Shown: piece by piece, positions 24,027 through 35,842 of the stretch
Layout: each line of letters opens with the position of its first letter
How positions within the stretch are numbered: position 1 is the stretch's first letter
Assembly: GCA_027924585.1 (NCBI GenBank)
Contig: BSBM01000994.1
Location: forward strand, 13,498,501-13,562,500
Direction: 5' to 3'
DNA from: Larix kaempferi
Taxonomy: Eukaryota; Streptophyta; Pinopsida; Pinales; Pinaceae
DNA length: 64,000 nucleotides
Program-made: the position numbers and the translations under genes
Notes under the pieces: model-generated
What the model was told of the DNA's origin: nothing
Seen by the model: only the letters and a program-made list of their open reading frames with translations
Database searches by the model: none

Positions 24027-26625
24027 TGTAGTGCCCTATCTAGGCACTGGGTCTCTATTTATCCATCTATGTGTAAATACCAAATTTTTCCTTCGTTTGC
24101 TTTCTAAAAGAAGAGAATCAACCGTTTATGTTTCAGGTTTCTAAAAGTTCATAAGTCTGTGCAAATTAAATAAACATAAACTTAAGGATTTTCATTATAA
24201 CCCTGTTATTATTTCATGCATAATCTGAAAGTAAAAGAAAATACCTTTTATTCAAGCTAGCTGAGTAAAATACCTGGGCCTGTAGATTTGCAGTAAGATC
24301 AGAAGACTTACGTGGTGAATTCTGTATGGTACCTTAGCAACCCAAAATGATGTGTCCACCCTGCCGATCAGCTATTATCGTGCTGACCCTAGGAAATCAA
24401 CGGATTTCCTAGCCCCCGAGCCCACAGACCGATAATCCCGATAGCAGCTTTCCATCGAACCTTTCCATGGTAATCATTTGCTGAGTTAACCCCCTCCTCA
24501 GTCTTTTCATTTGAGTTTCCCACCTCCTCAAAGCTTCGAGTTAACCCCCTCCTCGGCATGCCTCCTTTTTCCCAAAAATCCTCACAGTTCTCCCCCAAAT
24601 CCCCCTTACTACTTTGTTAACTCTACCCTTTATAGGAATCCACCTCCTTCCAAAGTCAAACCTCCTTATCACTCCACCGCCCTAGCTGTCGTGGTCTTGG
24701 AAGTACAAATCATTAATGCGTCCCCCCCCTTTTTAAGGCATAAGGTGGATTATATATTATTTTAAATCACCCAATTTCCCTCGGGTAGTGGAATTATTCA
24801 CTAATTTATTTAAACAATCCCTTTAATTTACTTGGAATGATTCCGTTAATTAATCACATGAAAAATTTATTTATTTAATTATTCAACCCACTATGCTTTA
24901 TATAAAGATTATTATCATTATTATCATTAATTAAATATTAACAATAATAACATAATAATTAATAATAATAGAAATTAAATTAATTGTGAATGGAAATTAG
25001 AAATGTTTATTGGTTTATTCGATAAGTGTCAACATAGTACTTCGGGGTATAATTATGGAATATACTTTAATGATTTAATTCATCATGATCAACAATTATA
25101 TAGCACACTCTTCCATTATTAATGTTTAACTTTTATACTTCACATTGGAGACACATTCTCTTTAAGGATACTTGCGATTAATGACACTTATACTATTCGT
25201 TCATTACCATGTTCACACACAAAGACTAATTAACTTCTTTTACACATTAGAACTTGACAATCGTTCACTAATTAAGTCATTCAGTAAATACTTAATTGAG
25301 TTATCTAGGATAACTTATAACATTGTTAAATCTTGATAAGTAGGTTGTAAACCGATATTATTGCGCATGTGCATAATGTGCATGCGTGGCCAGCGTATGC
25401 ACAAGACAGACATGTACTATAAACATATGTCATATATATATCCTATGCATATCAGCTAACTAATATTCATAATACTTTATGCAAACCGAACAAATACACA
25501 TTCATCGTAATATTACTAAAACATCATCGTTTATTTTATCAATTAACCTTTAAGATTCCATTTCATTGCTTTTATGATTACGTTTGTTCAATCAATCAGG
25601 TACAAGGAAGGCTACCTACTACCACTAACTCCAGGTCAATGAATGCCCAACCCTCAACAGTACTAACTATCATATCCTCCAATCGTTAACCTACTGCCAC
25701 AACCTCCCTGTCCTTCCTCTGCTAGTATAAAAGTGGCTGTCGGACTCAACGACCTGACCACATAGAACTTGAGAGCGATAGCGTCGGCTGAACAGAAAGC
25801 GGACCTATCCTCTCCTAGCAGGCATCCGACCATCGTCATCACACATACATGGGGAGCGTGTCTCAGCACGGCCCTCCCACGATCTCGGGTATCATAGGAA
25901 CATAGGGTGGGCAACACATCCATCCCTCTCAACATACTGGGCCTACGCCCTTATCAAATCATACTCTGCTGCTCTCGAGATTATCGGTCCATGTCATCGT
26001 TTCATCAAATTTTGGGTTGCTAAGGTTTACTGCATGGATAGGTTCTTCTCCGTATATCAGATCAAGTACCCAGCTATCCCATAGCCCTCGTGTCCTGCAG
26101 GTTAGTATTCCGCAAGATACACCTTTTTTTAACAAGCATTTCCATTCGATCACCCATTGATCCATATCATCAACATCTTTCATTTCCCATCACAATTTTA
26201 TCGTATCACAGATATGCATGGAATATAACAGTTCTATCAATTTCATCATAGGATGGCATCCACGTACAACACCATATATTTTTACATTCTATCATTGTCT
26301 GATCCATACTGTCAGCATCATTTATCTCATCACATAAAATCATTAAATCGATCACAGCATAATTACCACATCATATATATCACTTTTCCTCCAGGACGAT
26401 TATCAAACATACACTGTCATTATGAAATAAAAGAATCTCATGTTAATCATAACTTAATAACTGCATGAATATAGTAACATCATTAACACAGTAGCAACAT
26501 ATCATCATGTCTATCATGCCGAAAATATAGTTCACTCTGTCTAGCTGAGTCAAATAGATTACAAGCAATTAAAGTGAAAGGGGTCTAACTCGCCAACGGG
26601 CCTAGTCAAAATATGGGGCATTACA
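24027..26625 (-). repeat. 5' LTR (right in window) of the young LARD-like element
   Basis: It is 2599 bases long and nearly identical to 15531-18130. It is followed by the target duplication GACTC at 26626-26630. Confidence 0.9.
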
Positions 26626-27011
26626 GACTCTCTCAAGGGTGCATAAATCAACCCCAAGTTTCCAGGGTATTTAAACTCCTCTCATCAGGTCCATCTTGCT
26701 TGAGGATGACATTTAGACAATTTACATTTGTAACATGCAATTAGACCATACGAGAGAAAGAGGTACTTCTAGTATTACTCTCATAGTTTAGATTTCCATA
26801 GAAACACACCTACCACAATTACTTCCGCAAAGAAAGCAGGACTGATAAAAACTACCATGCTAGGAATTCCATAAACTCTTAAATATTGAAATCAAGTACC
26901 GATACTTTTCACAGTGCTAAAGTTAATTTATAAATATGTAGTCTATGTTAGTCAATCTAGCAAGTAGAAGAATTTTTTTTAATTTTATTATTTTTGGGAT
27001 ATTACAAGAAC

Positions 27012-27790
27012 ATTCCGACATGAATTGACTCTAATAATGGAAGTAACATGTGATGGTCCCCAAGGGGTATCCAAGTCCCTTAGACTAACATGAGGAATTT
27101 TGATGGAAAGGACCCCCTAACATGGATATTCCAGATGGAGCAATTCTTTGATATAGGTTCCAAATCTCCAAAAGGTACCTATTACATATTTATATTTAGA
27201 ACATGATTAATTTTTGTGGTACCAATGGCTTTGTGAATGCAAAAAGAAGTCCATTATATCTTGGTCCATTTTTACAAAAGAGTTGATATCATACCATGAT
27301 GATTTTAAGAGAAATTCCTTCTTTATGCAATTGATAAATCTAAGGCAAAAAGGTCCAGTAAGCGAGCACATTCAAGTACAACTTCAATAGTTGAGTCTTA
27401 GAGTGGACGACATACTTGATGATAAACTATTGGATCTCTTTATTGGAACCTTGAAGGATAACATCCAACATGAGGTGTGCCTCTTCGAACCAACATCCTT
27501 AGAGAAGGTTTTCATGGTGGCAAGGAAGGTTGAAAGTAAAAATATGGCAATGGCTACAAAAAGTACCACTTCCAACATATATAGAGATAATAATGTTCCT
27601 TCTTATAATACACCTTAAGGGGTGACACCTCAACAACTGGATGAAAGAAGAAAAATAATTATATGCTTTAATTGTGACAACAAGTATAGTAAGAGACACA
27701 AGTGTGGCAAGAAAAAATTATCCTACATATATTTTCAAGAGGATCAAAAAAAAGAACAAGAACCTTATCAAGATGAACAAATATAAGATA
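27012..27790 (+). pseudogene. Family-B gag, main part, resumed after the solo LTR
   Basis: The capsid-like region contains WIFQMEQFFD (about 27126), QKGPVSEHIQ (about 27348), DKLLDLFIGTLKDNIQHEVC (about 27421-27480) and KVFMVARKVESKNMAM. It ends in a CCHC-like knuckle CFNCDNKYSKRHKC at 27663-27704, the C-x2-C-x7-H-x-C spacing typical of this plant gypsy group. Stops and frameshifts (near 27095, 27388 and 27617) break the frame. The protein would coat element RNA. The N-terminal part lies at 11282-11546. Confidence 0.85.
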
Positions 27791-28570
27791 TTACTTCCAA
27801 AGAGATTACTCCCACAATATCTTGTCATGAATTAGATGGAATTAACACTCCTCAAACTCTCAATATTGAAGGATATATCAAAAATAAAAAGGTAACAGTG
27901 TTAATTGATTCTTGTAGTACTCATAATTTCATTTAGTGTAAATTAAAAAAAAAAAACAATTTATTTGTATATCTAGCACTAGAGTTTCAAGTAATGATTG
28001 CAGATGGAGGAACTATCAATTGCTTAGGGAAATGCCATAATATCAATCTTACTATCAGGGAATATGTATTGAATTGTCCAAGGAATTCTATTCCAATGGG
28101 TGGTGTTGATGTTGTCTTAGAATTTTAATGGTTACAATCATTTGGAACCATGGATTTTAATTTTCAGAAGCTTTTCATGAAATTTTTATGGGAAGGAAAG
28201 AAATATGCTTTAAATGGCATCACATGGAATCCAGGCAAGGTTATAAGCTCTAATGGTATGAAACAATTGATGAAAACTGGACATCAAGTTGTAATTACAC
28301 AATTATGCTCATTAGATGTTCAAACATCTAAGCCTCCTATTTCCCCAGATATCCAAAGGGTCGTTAATAAACATTCCAAGGTATTTGAAGATATTCCAAA
28401 AGGTCTTCCACATGTTCAATATTTTGATCATGCTTTTCTGTTTAAGCAAGGAAGTGTTCCTCCTAACACCAGACCTTACATATACCCTTACGGATAGAAG
28501 AGTGAAATTGAGCATATGGTTGAAGAAATGCTAGAGGCTAGAATAATTAGGCCTAGCCAAAGTTCCTACT
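27791..28570 (+). pseudogene. Family-B protease and RT N-terminal region, decayed
   Basis: The aspartic protease signature reads LIDSCSTHNFI at about 27901-27935, where SC stands in place of the usual SGA after the catalytic Asp, so the active site is damaged. QVMIADGGTINCLGKC follows. An open 115-codon piece (28150-28497) then leads into the reverse transcriptase with HSKVFEDIPKGLPHVQYFDH, and it ends at a TAG where a Gln or Lys codon is expected. This is the pol polyprotein start, continuing at 28571. Confidence 0.8.
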
Positions 28571-31180
28571 TTGCACTAGTAAAATAGTACACAAGCTGAA
28601 TGCATCATGGTTTTTGTGTCCAAATTATAGAGAGCTCAACAAGATCAACATTAAAGATAATTTTCACAATCCTATAATTGATGAATTGTTATATGAATTA
28701 CATGGAGAAACTTTCTTTACAAATTTGGATCTCCATTCCTAGTATCATCAGATTAGAATGAAGGATGAAGACATACCAAAAACAACATTCATAAATCATG
28801 AAGGTTATTATGTATTTCTGGTCATGCCAGTTGGTCTCACGAATGCACCTTAAACATTTCAAGGTTTGGTGAATTCCATTTTCAATCCTTTCCTTAGAAA
28901 ATTTGTCCTTGTATTCTTTGATGGTATATTAATCTATAGCAATTATTGGTAAGAACATGTTCAACATTTTGATAGGGTATTGCTAATCAAGGAGCAACAA
29001 CCATATGACAAACCTTCCAAATGTTGCTTTGGGGTAATAGAGGTAGAGTATTTGGGTCATATTGTATCTCATGAAGGTATCAAGGTAGACACTAACAAAA
29101 TTGAAGCCATGATAGACAGGTTGAATCCCAAAAGCCTGAAGAATATTTGAGGGTTCCCAGGTCTTACAAGGTACTACCACAAGTTTGTTCATAACTATGG
29201 AAGAATAGTAGTGGCTCTAACAACATGATTGAAGAAAGATGCATTTTCTTGGACTCCAGAGGAAACTCAAGATTTTGAACAATTTAAAGAGGAAATGTGC
29301 AAAGCTCCTATTTTGGCCATACAAGACTTCATAAAAACCTTTATTGTGCAATGTGATGCTTCAGGAAATGACATTAGCATTGTTATAATGCAATAAGGAC
29401 ACCCACTTGCTTCCAAAAGTCATACAATCAAGCGAAATGATTTATAGAATCCCATATATGAGAAGGAAACATTGGAAATACTACATGCACTTAAGAAATG
29501 ATGTCCTTACCTAATAGGTAGGAACTTCAAGCTCAAAACAGATCATGATAGTCTTAAATAATTCCTGGAATAGAGACTATCTTCAGAAGAGAAACAAAAA
29601 AGGGAAAACAAGATGTTGGGATATGAATTTGAAATAATTTATCAAAAAGGAAAACAAAAGATGGTGGCTTATGCACTCTCCAATAAAGATGAAGATGTTG
29701 GGGAATTACTCTGTGCAATTTGCATTCTACAATGAGAGTGGGTAGTAGCATCAAGGGAAGAAGGGAGAAATGACCCGTCTATGTGGATGCTCATTCAAAA
29801 GCTACGTAATGACCCTAGTATATTAGATATTTTTTTATGGAAACATTATTCACTATGGTATAAGGATCGCTTATATTTATGCAAAAAATCCCAACTCAAA
29901 CAAAAGGTCCTCTCAGAACTACACACCTCCCCTATAAGTGGGCACTCTGGATTCTGGAAAACTTACCATAGGGTCATGAAGGATGTTTTTTGGGAAGGTC
30001 TTAAATATGATGTTTAAAGATTCATGGCCAAATGTTTGGTTTTCCAAAAAAATAAGGGTGAAACAGTTAAGACTCGAGGACTTCTACAACCATTAGACAT
30101 AATTTTCCAGTGCTGGGAGAAATTCTCAATGGATTTTATCAGAGGTCTACCCAAGTCAGAAAGAAAAAAATGTTATTATGGTGGTTGTTGATAGACTCAT
30201 GATGTGTGCACGTTTTTGTTCACTCTCCCACCCTTTTAATGCAAGTGTAGTAGCTGCATCCTTTATGGAAATTGTCCAGAAGTTATAGGGAAATATAAAG
30301 ATAATTTATTGTAAGTGATATAAATGAAATTTTCACTAGAAAATTTTGGGATGAATTATTTTCTTGTTTGGGTACCCAATTGGCTCACAGTTATTCTTAT
30401 CATTCTCAATCTTATGGGAAAACTGATATACTGAACAAATATTTGGGAGGCTATCTTCATTGATTTGCATTTGATAAGCAAATACAGTGGGTTAAAGGGT
30501 TTTCTTTGGAAGAATAGTGGTACAATAATTCCTTCCATACATCATCAAAAATGTCTCCATTTATGGCACTTTATGGGTACCAGCCTCCATCTATCACATC
30601 TTCCTTAAACAGATATTCTAAAGTTCAAGTCATGGAAGATCACATACAACACCAACAAGAATTTCTCTAGATACTTAAGGACATCCTAGATATGTCAAAA
30701 AATAGGATGAAACAACAAGCTGATCGACATCGCAGTGAAAGGGGTTTCGAAGAAGGTGATTGGGTATTTCTGAAATACAACCTTAGAAGAAGATATCCCT
30801 CGAGCAACTATATAAGAAAAATAAATTAGCACCGAAGTACTATGCTCATTATAAATTGTTGCGGAATATTTGTAGTATGGATTACAAATTGTAGCTCCCT
30901 TGATCTTCAAGAATACATCAAGTTTTCCATGTTTCTTGATTAAAGAAGGTAATAGGAGAAAACATCCCAATTCGAACAATCTTTCCAGATTTTGATGAAG
31001 AAGTAAAATTCATATTGGAACCTGAACAAATCATTGGAACAAGGACCAAATAGCTACGAAATGAGGCTATCATTGAGTACCTCATCAAGTATAAAAGTTG
31101 AAGATTCAACATGGGAAGACGAGTCCTTCATACAGAAGCATCTGCAATTAATCAAGCATTGACGACAATACATGTCTGAA
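28571..31180 (+). pseudogene. Family-B RT, RNase H, integrase and chromodomain, decayed
   Basis: The RT palm is recognisable across several frames. Its catalytic box reads FFDG (28914-28925) in place of the expected FFDD. RNase H shows FIVQCDASGND (about 29340) and TDHDSLK (about 29539). Integrase shows an HHCC region (KCLVFQKNKGE, about 30029-30062), SMDFIRGLPKSE (about 30128) and later the KLAPKYY and HQVFHVS blocks. A chromodomain-like tail (EPEQIIGTRTK...EYLIKYKS) ends near 31100. Many stops and frameshifts make it non-functional. It closes internal region 2 of the tandem array, whose size without inserted DNA is about 5.1 kb. Confidence 0.85.
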
Positions 31181-31191
31181 AGGCAAGGGCA

Positions 31192-31543
31192 TGTCAAGCC
31201 CTAAATGTGGGCACATTTACCATATATAGTGGTGCATTACATTACTTTTGATCTCATCTTTGGTCCATTAGTTTTAATTTTCGTTAGTATGGTTATATTA
31301 GTTATGTCGGGTTGGGTCAATGAGTTGTAATTGTACCTCTTAATCTCCTATATATAGGAAAGAGATATTTTCATTTGAGCATCTTTCCTTCACTTGTATT
31401 GTGTACTTAGTATATTGTATAAGGAGGTTCCCCCCTCGAAGAGGATTCATATTCATTTATTTTCTTCATTAAAGGCATGGCGTACTCCTTCTGGTCTATT
31501 TCTACTCTTTTTTATGTTTTTTTGGGAAATTTGTTGTTTAACA
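31192..31543 (+). repeat. Family-B LTR 2 (352 bp)
   Basis: The LTR runs from TGTCAAGCCCTAAATGTGGG to TTGTTTAACA, with a TATA-like CTATATATAGG near 31350 and the GGAGGTTCCCCCCTCGAAGA block near 31423. A purine-rich GAAAGGCAAGGGCA precedes it and the primer site TTTGGTATCAGAAC follows. It is shared by internal regions 2 and 3. Confidence 0.88.
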
Positions 31544-32180
31544 TTTGGTATCAGAACTTGGACGCTTCCAAAACTAGTCATATTTTCATTTTCAATATAT
31601 CATTTTTTCTACGTTGTTTTATATAGTAAAACTAAGAAACTATCTATAAAACAGGCTGAAGTATCTTTGGTCAAATTTTCAAATCCAGCTTCATTACAGG
31701 TTCGGAGTTATACCCTTGGGAAGCTAAGGAAAATTGTTATCTTTGGAACATGCAAGATCCAAATTGAGTGGCACTAGTTGCATCAAAAATAGGATAGACC
31801 AAAGTATCTATGGTATTAATTTCATAATCATATTCACTAAATCAGAGAAGTGTCATTGCATACACTCTCACTCTTCCGAAAAGGCCAAAAATAACAAGTG
31901 TTCGGAAAATTGTCACAATTTTTTTTGGAACATCAACATTGAATGAAACCTACGGCATCAGAAAGAGGACATATCAAGATACCATAGGACGTGGTTTGAG
32001 AATCAGAGGTGCTGAAATTTTAGGATTTTATGAGTCTTCAAATCAAGTTTGGAAAAAGGGTATGCCATTTTAAATTTTGAACTAGCTTTTAGTAAAAGGA
32101 TTTATTTGAGGTGGACATAAGGTGTGATATATATTTATATTGCTCAAAATGAAACCAAAAATTAGTGGAGAAATCATACT
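31544..32180 (+). other. Family-B leader of internal region 3, no gene seen
   Basis: Primer site followed by a leader that matches 10594-11281. Short ORFs here have no motif. Confidence 0.6.
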
Positions 32181-33505
32181 TCACTCAAGTCACCTGACGA
32201 TTCATCCATGAACTATGATAAAAGTGAAGACCTCTCTTTCTGGAAGTCCAAGTTGGAAGATATGATTAAAGGGTTTATGAAAACAATTGATTTACTTAAT
32301 TTAGAGGAGAATATTATGGGAAATATTGATAATTAGATGGATGCAAATATGAAAACGATTGCTAATATCCTACATAATTCAAAGGAAAATATATCTACAG
32401 GTGATGATAAAGATAGTGTTCATGTCGAGCAACCTTCCATTAATAAGAAAATTCCAAGATGAATTAATTTTAATAATAGAAGTAAAATTGGATGGTCCCT
32501 ACGGGGTATCCAACTCCGTAATATTGACATGAGGAAGTTTGATGGAAAGGACACCATAACATGGATATTCCAAATGGGCCAATTCTTTGATATACAACAG
32601 GTGCCAAATATACAAAAGGTACATATTGCATCTTTACATTTAGAACATGATTGGTTTGTGTCATACAAATGGCTTTGTGAATGCAAAAAGAACTCCATTA
32701 TCTCTTGGTCCATTTTTATAGAAGAGCTGATATCATACCATGATGATGTTAAGAGAAATTCCTTCTTTACACAATTGATCGATCTAAGGCAAAAAGGTCC
32801 AGTAAGTGAGCACATTCAACAATTTCAATAGTTGATTCTCAGAGTGGCCTGAATACCAAACGATAAATTATTGGATCTCTTTATTGGAACCTTGAAGGAT
32901 AACATCCAACATGATATGTGCCTCTTTGAGCAAACATCCTTAAAGAACGATTTCATGGTGGAAAGGAAGGTTGAAAGTAAAAATATGGCGATGGTTACAA
33001 AAGGGACATTTTCCAACATATACAGAGAGAATAATGATCCTTGTTCTAACGTACCTTAAGGGTTGACACATCAACAATTGGATGAAAGAAGAGAAAAAGG
33101 TATATGCTTTAATTGTGACAGCAAGTATAGTAAGGGACATAAGTTTGGGGAGAACAAATTATTCTACATATATTGTCAAGAGGAAGAAGCAAACAAACAA
33201 GAACCTTCTCAAGATGAACAAATATAAGATATTACTTCTGAAGGGATTGATCCCATTATACCCTTTCATGCATTAGCTGGATTAGCATTCCTCAAACTCT
33301 CAAGATTGAAGTATATATCAAAAATAAAAAAGGTAATAGTGTGGATTGGTTCTTGTAGTGTGCATAATTTCATTCATTGTAAAATAGCCGAATAGCCAAA
33401 TTTCTCAATTTCTTTGTATATCTAGCACCAAAGTTTCAAGTAATTATTGTAGATGGAGGAACTATCAATTTCTTAGGGAAATTCCATATTATCAAAAATA
33501 CTATG
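32181..33505 (+). pseudogene. Family-B gag and start of protease (internal region 3), cut by a Tat-like element
   Basis: The gag shows RKFDGKDTITWIFQMGQFFD (about 32532-32592), a 100-codon open piece to QQFQ (32829), KLLDLFIGTLKDNIQHDMC (about 32862) and a damaged zinc knuckle CFNCDSKYSKGHKF (about 33106-33147) in which the last Cys is Phe. The protease start is decayed. Stops at 32829-32831 and near 33057 break the frame. At 33505 it is interrupted by the 10.2 kb element (TSD CTATG) and it resumes at 43723. Confidence 0.83.
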
Positions 33506-34229
33506 TGTTAACACCCAAAAAGTGCTCACTAGCTCATTTACCACATTATATGACTCATTTGTCCATTTTCCTACCATATTTCCATTAAAAATCCCCAAAA
33601 AACCCATTAAAAAGCCTCCAAAAGGCCTAAAATGCCTCCAAAAAGCCAAAAAACCCTCAAAATAGCCTTAAAAAGGCTAAAAAACCCCCTTTTCCTCCAA
33701 AAATAGCAAAAATCCCCTAAAAAGGAATAAAAAATATAAAATAATGAGGAAAAGGAGGAAAAAACCCTATACAGCTGCCCAAAACCATGTGTTCCCCAAA
33801 ACCATGGGTCAGCACTCCACCACCAAAAAACTATAAATAGGTGATGGAGATCCCTTATTCCATATCCACAATCACAAGCACCCTTACTCTGCCAAAATCT
33901 CTCTCGAAACCCTAGTTCACCTTTGAACTATTTTCACCTTGAGAGCCACCTTTGGCCCATTCCCAACCTTGGAGAAGGAGAAGGAGCATTCTTGAAGCTT
34001 GGAGCATCCTCTTGGACACTGCAAAGGGCTTCACCAACCTTGACACTCAAGGTAACATCAATACAAAGACATTCTTTCATTTTGGTGTTTATGCTTCATG
34101 CTTGTATTAGAAATAATTTAATGTTTTGTTTATTGCATAATTAGTTTAATATACTGAACTTCTACTAAGGAGTCCATTCTCCTTAGTAGGTGCTCATTGG
34201 CACAAGCTAGGGGTAAAACCCTAGCTACA
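33506..34229 (+). repeat. 5' LTR of the Tat-like element
   Basis: It is 724 bases long. It contains a TATA box TATAAATA at 33831-33838 after an A/C-rich region with several AAAAGCC...GGC short repeats (33590-33690). The inverted repeat CTACTAAGGAG...CTCCTTAGTAG (about 34161-34190) near the 3' end could form a hairpin. The other LTR at 42993 differs at a few positions, such as T/G at 34159/43649. Confidence 0.9.
33831..33838 (+). promoter_or_regulatory. TATA box in the 5' LTR of the Tat-like element
   Basis: TATAAATA lies in ACTATAAATAGGTGATGG and is repeated at 43320-43327 in the 3' LTR. Position and sequence fit the LTR promoter; the start site is not mapped. Confidence 0.6.
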
Positions 34230-34247
34230 GTTTTGGCGACTCCCCTA
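34230..34247 (+). other. Putative primer binding site of the Tat-like element
   Basis: GTTTTGGCGACTCCCCTA begins one base after the LTR. A TGGCGACTC-type site is used by Tat/Ogre-like elements and differs from the initiator-Met site of family B. The precise tRNA (an arginine tRNA is reported for Ogre) is not confirmed here. Confidence 0.55.
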
Positions 34248-34309
34248 GTTTTCGAATTTCTGGTTTCCTTTTTTAAATTTTTTCTTTCGGCTGTCCCTTT
34301 CGGCCGCTG

Positions 34310-34760
34310 CATACCGCGTCTTTTTCCTCTGCAGTCGCGTCCCGACCGCGCCTTTCAGGTCTTTACCCGCGATCCGACCGTGGCTCTCAGACTGCTTCCG
34401 ACGCTCTGCCGGCGGATTCAAGTCTGTTACCTGCGATCCGACCGTGGCTGATCAGCCTGTTTGCCGCGATCCGACTGCGCCTGTCGGCCTTTTTCCTGCG
34501 TCGCGACTGCGGCTTCCTGCCTCTTTCGCGCGTCCCGACTGCGCCTGTTAGCCATTTTACCGCGACCCGACTGTGTCTTTTTCCAGTTTTCCTGCGTCCC
34601 GACTGCCACTGTTGGCCCGATAGCCACGACCCGACTGTGCCTTTTCCCCTGTTTCCTGCGTCCCGACTGCAACTATTGGCCCGATAGCCGCGACCTGACC
34701 GCCGCTGTTTCATTCAAACCCGCGGTCGGCCTGTTCTGACCCGCCACAGACCCGCGGTCT
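34310..34760 (+). repeat. GC-rich minisatellite in the leader (about 65-bp period)
   Basis: The phrase CCTGCGTCCCGACTGC recurs with GGCCCGATAGCC (about 34591 and 34656, spacing about 65), with looser copies back to about 34310. CpG density is far above the surroundings. ORFs on both strands here (for example 34387-34713 minus) are repeat artefacts. Confidence 0.65.
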
Positions 34761-35842
34761 GATTTCTGCTCTTTTTCTGTTTTTGAGCCCAGCCCCTCTT
34801 GCTGCAATATTTTCTGCATTTGAACAGCCCTCTGTCCCACCTGCAGCCTACTTCCTTACAGCCTTTCTGCAACATAATTTCTGTTCCTTTTACAGAATCT
34901 TTTTAAAATTTCAGTATTTTTATTTCAGAAAATTTTGCAAATTAAAAGAATCAATTTCAGCATTATTGATAGATTGGAAGTTGCCCTCCCTTGTGGCACT
35001 TCTGTTTTTGGGTTCAACACCTCACGAGCACACACTCTGTCACATTAAATCAAGTGAGCCTTAAAAAGTACCTAACTAAACCAACATTCTAACCCCACTT
35101 GGGGAACACAAAAGAATCATTGTAGTTAGGTAGGATCAGGGGGATAGGCTTCCAATAACACCCCTTGGTTATTTCACTTGAGACATAGTTGTTGTCCAAC
35201 TAGGGAACCAAAATCCCCTAGTACTTTTTGGCACGGTCACGACCAGTTTATCAGAGGGCCTCTCCCTTAGGAGGGTTGAAGTCGGGAGACTGGTTCCGGA
35301 GGCCTGAGTGGAATACCGCACTCCATTCAGTAACCGAAGGGCTACCTTTCGCGGTTCGCGGGATATCCCTGTATAGGGGTATTGCGGTCAACGAACTAAA
35401 CGGCAGATTCACCTTTCTGGACGTGTCATGAACGGGGTATCTTAGTTGCCATTCTTCTAGGATTGACTACCCGGTGTCCCTCCCGGTAGGGGGATATCAT
35501 AGCCACTTGGCTTTCCTACTCATATTGTCTGACTTGGATTTCATCACCTTGCAGAGGATATGTTTAGTTAAGTCAGAATACTTTTAGTTAGGTGTTTGCA
35601 TGCTCCTTTACCTCCCTTTGGTCTAGTGAGTCCACCATTTTTCTTTTTTAGGAAACCTGCTGCTTGTTGGTATTCTGACCATCTTTGTTGTTACTCCACC
35701 TATTGTAGCACAGCTGTTGCAGTGGGTGTTTTGAGTTGGTTGTTGGCCTGAGTGCCTTGCTTTTTAGCTCTCCTTCTGCACACTCGGTTGCATTAGGATT
35801 TTTGAGCTGTTTTTATACTCACCTCAACCCACAGAGATTTAG
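34761..35842 (+). other. Leader of the Tat-like element upstream of gag, no gene called
   Basis: About 1.1 kb with no domain-bearing ORF. Short ORFs at 35228-35431 and 35736-36137 show no motif, and the latter overlaps gag in another frame. Confidence 0.5.

Larger units (their letters stand above)
15531..26625 (-). mobile_element. Young non-autonomous LTR retrotransposon (LARD-like), 11.1 kb, minus strand
   Basis: Two nearly identical 2.6 kb LTRs with a GACTC target duplication bound a 5.9 kb interior. The orientation is minus: the primer binding site (reverse complement TTTGGTATCAGAG, 24012-24026) lies beside the right-hand LTR and the polypurine tract beside the left-hand LTR. In a by-eye comparison the LTRs differ by one base in a C run (nine at 16226, eight at 24722) and one A/G change near the end, so insertion was recent. 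No reverse transcriptase, integrase or gag could be recognised on either strand of the interior. It must have been moved by another element's proteins. It may have received host DNA at 21700-22930. It interrupts the solo LTR 11547-27006. Confidence 0.88.
11547..27006 (+). mobile_element. Tekay-type solo LTR (about 4.36 kb), interrupted by an 11.1 kb element
   Basis: This is a solo LTR of the same family as the LTR at 2002. It begins TATAATATCCCGAATTTTGG (terminal TG changed to TA) and ends ...TTTTTGGGATATTACA. It is flanked by the 5-bp duplication AGAAC at 11542-11546 and 27007-27011, which shows a complete transposition followed by LTR-LTR recombination. Removing the nested element and one copy of its duplication (15531-26630) leaves about 4360 bases. 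It sits in a family-B gag. The parts present are 11547-15530 and 26631-27006. I see no gene in either part; short ORFs there have no recognisable domain. Confidence 0.85.

Noticed and set aside
34387-34739. Arg/Ser-rich ORFs on both strands in the Tat-like leader
   Set aside because: Produced by the CpG-rich minisatellite; both strands are open at the same place.
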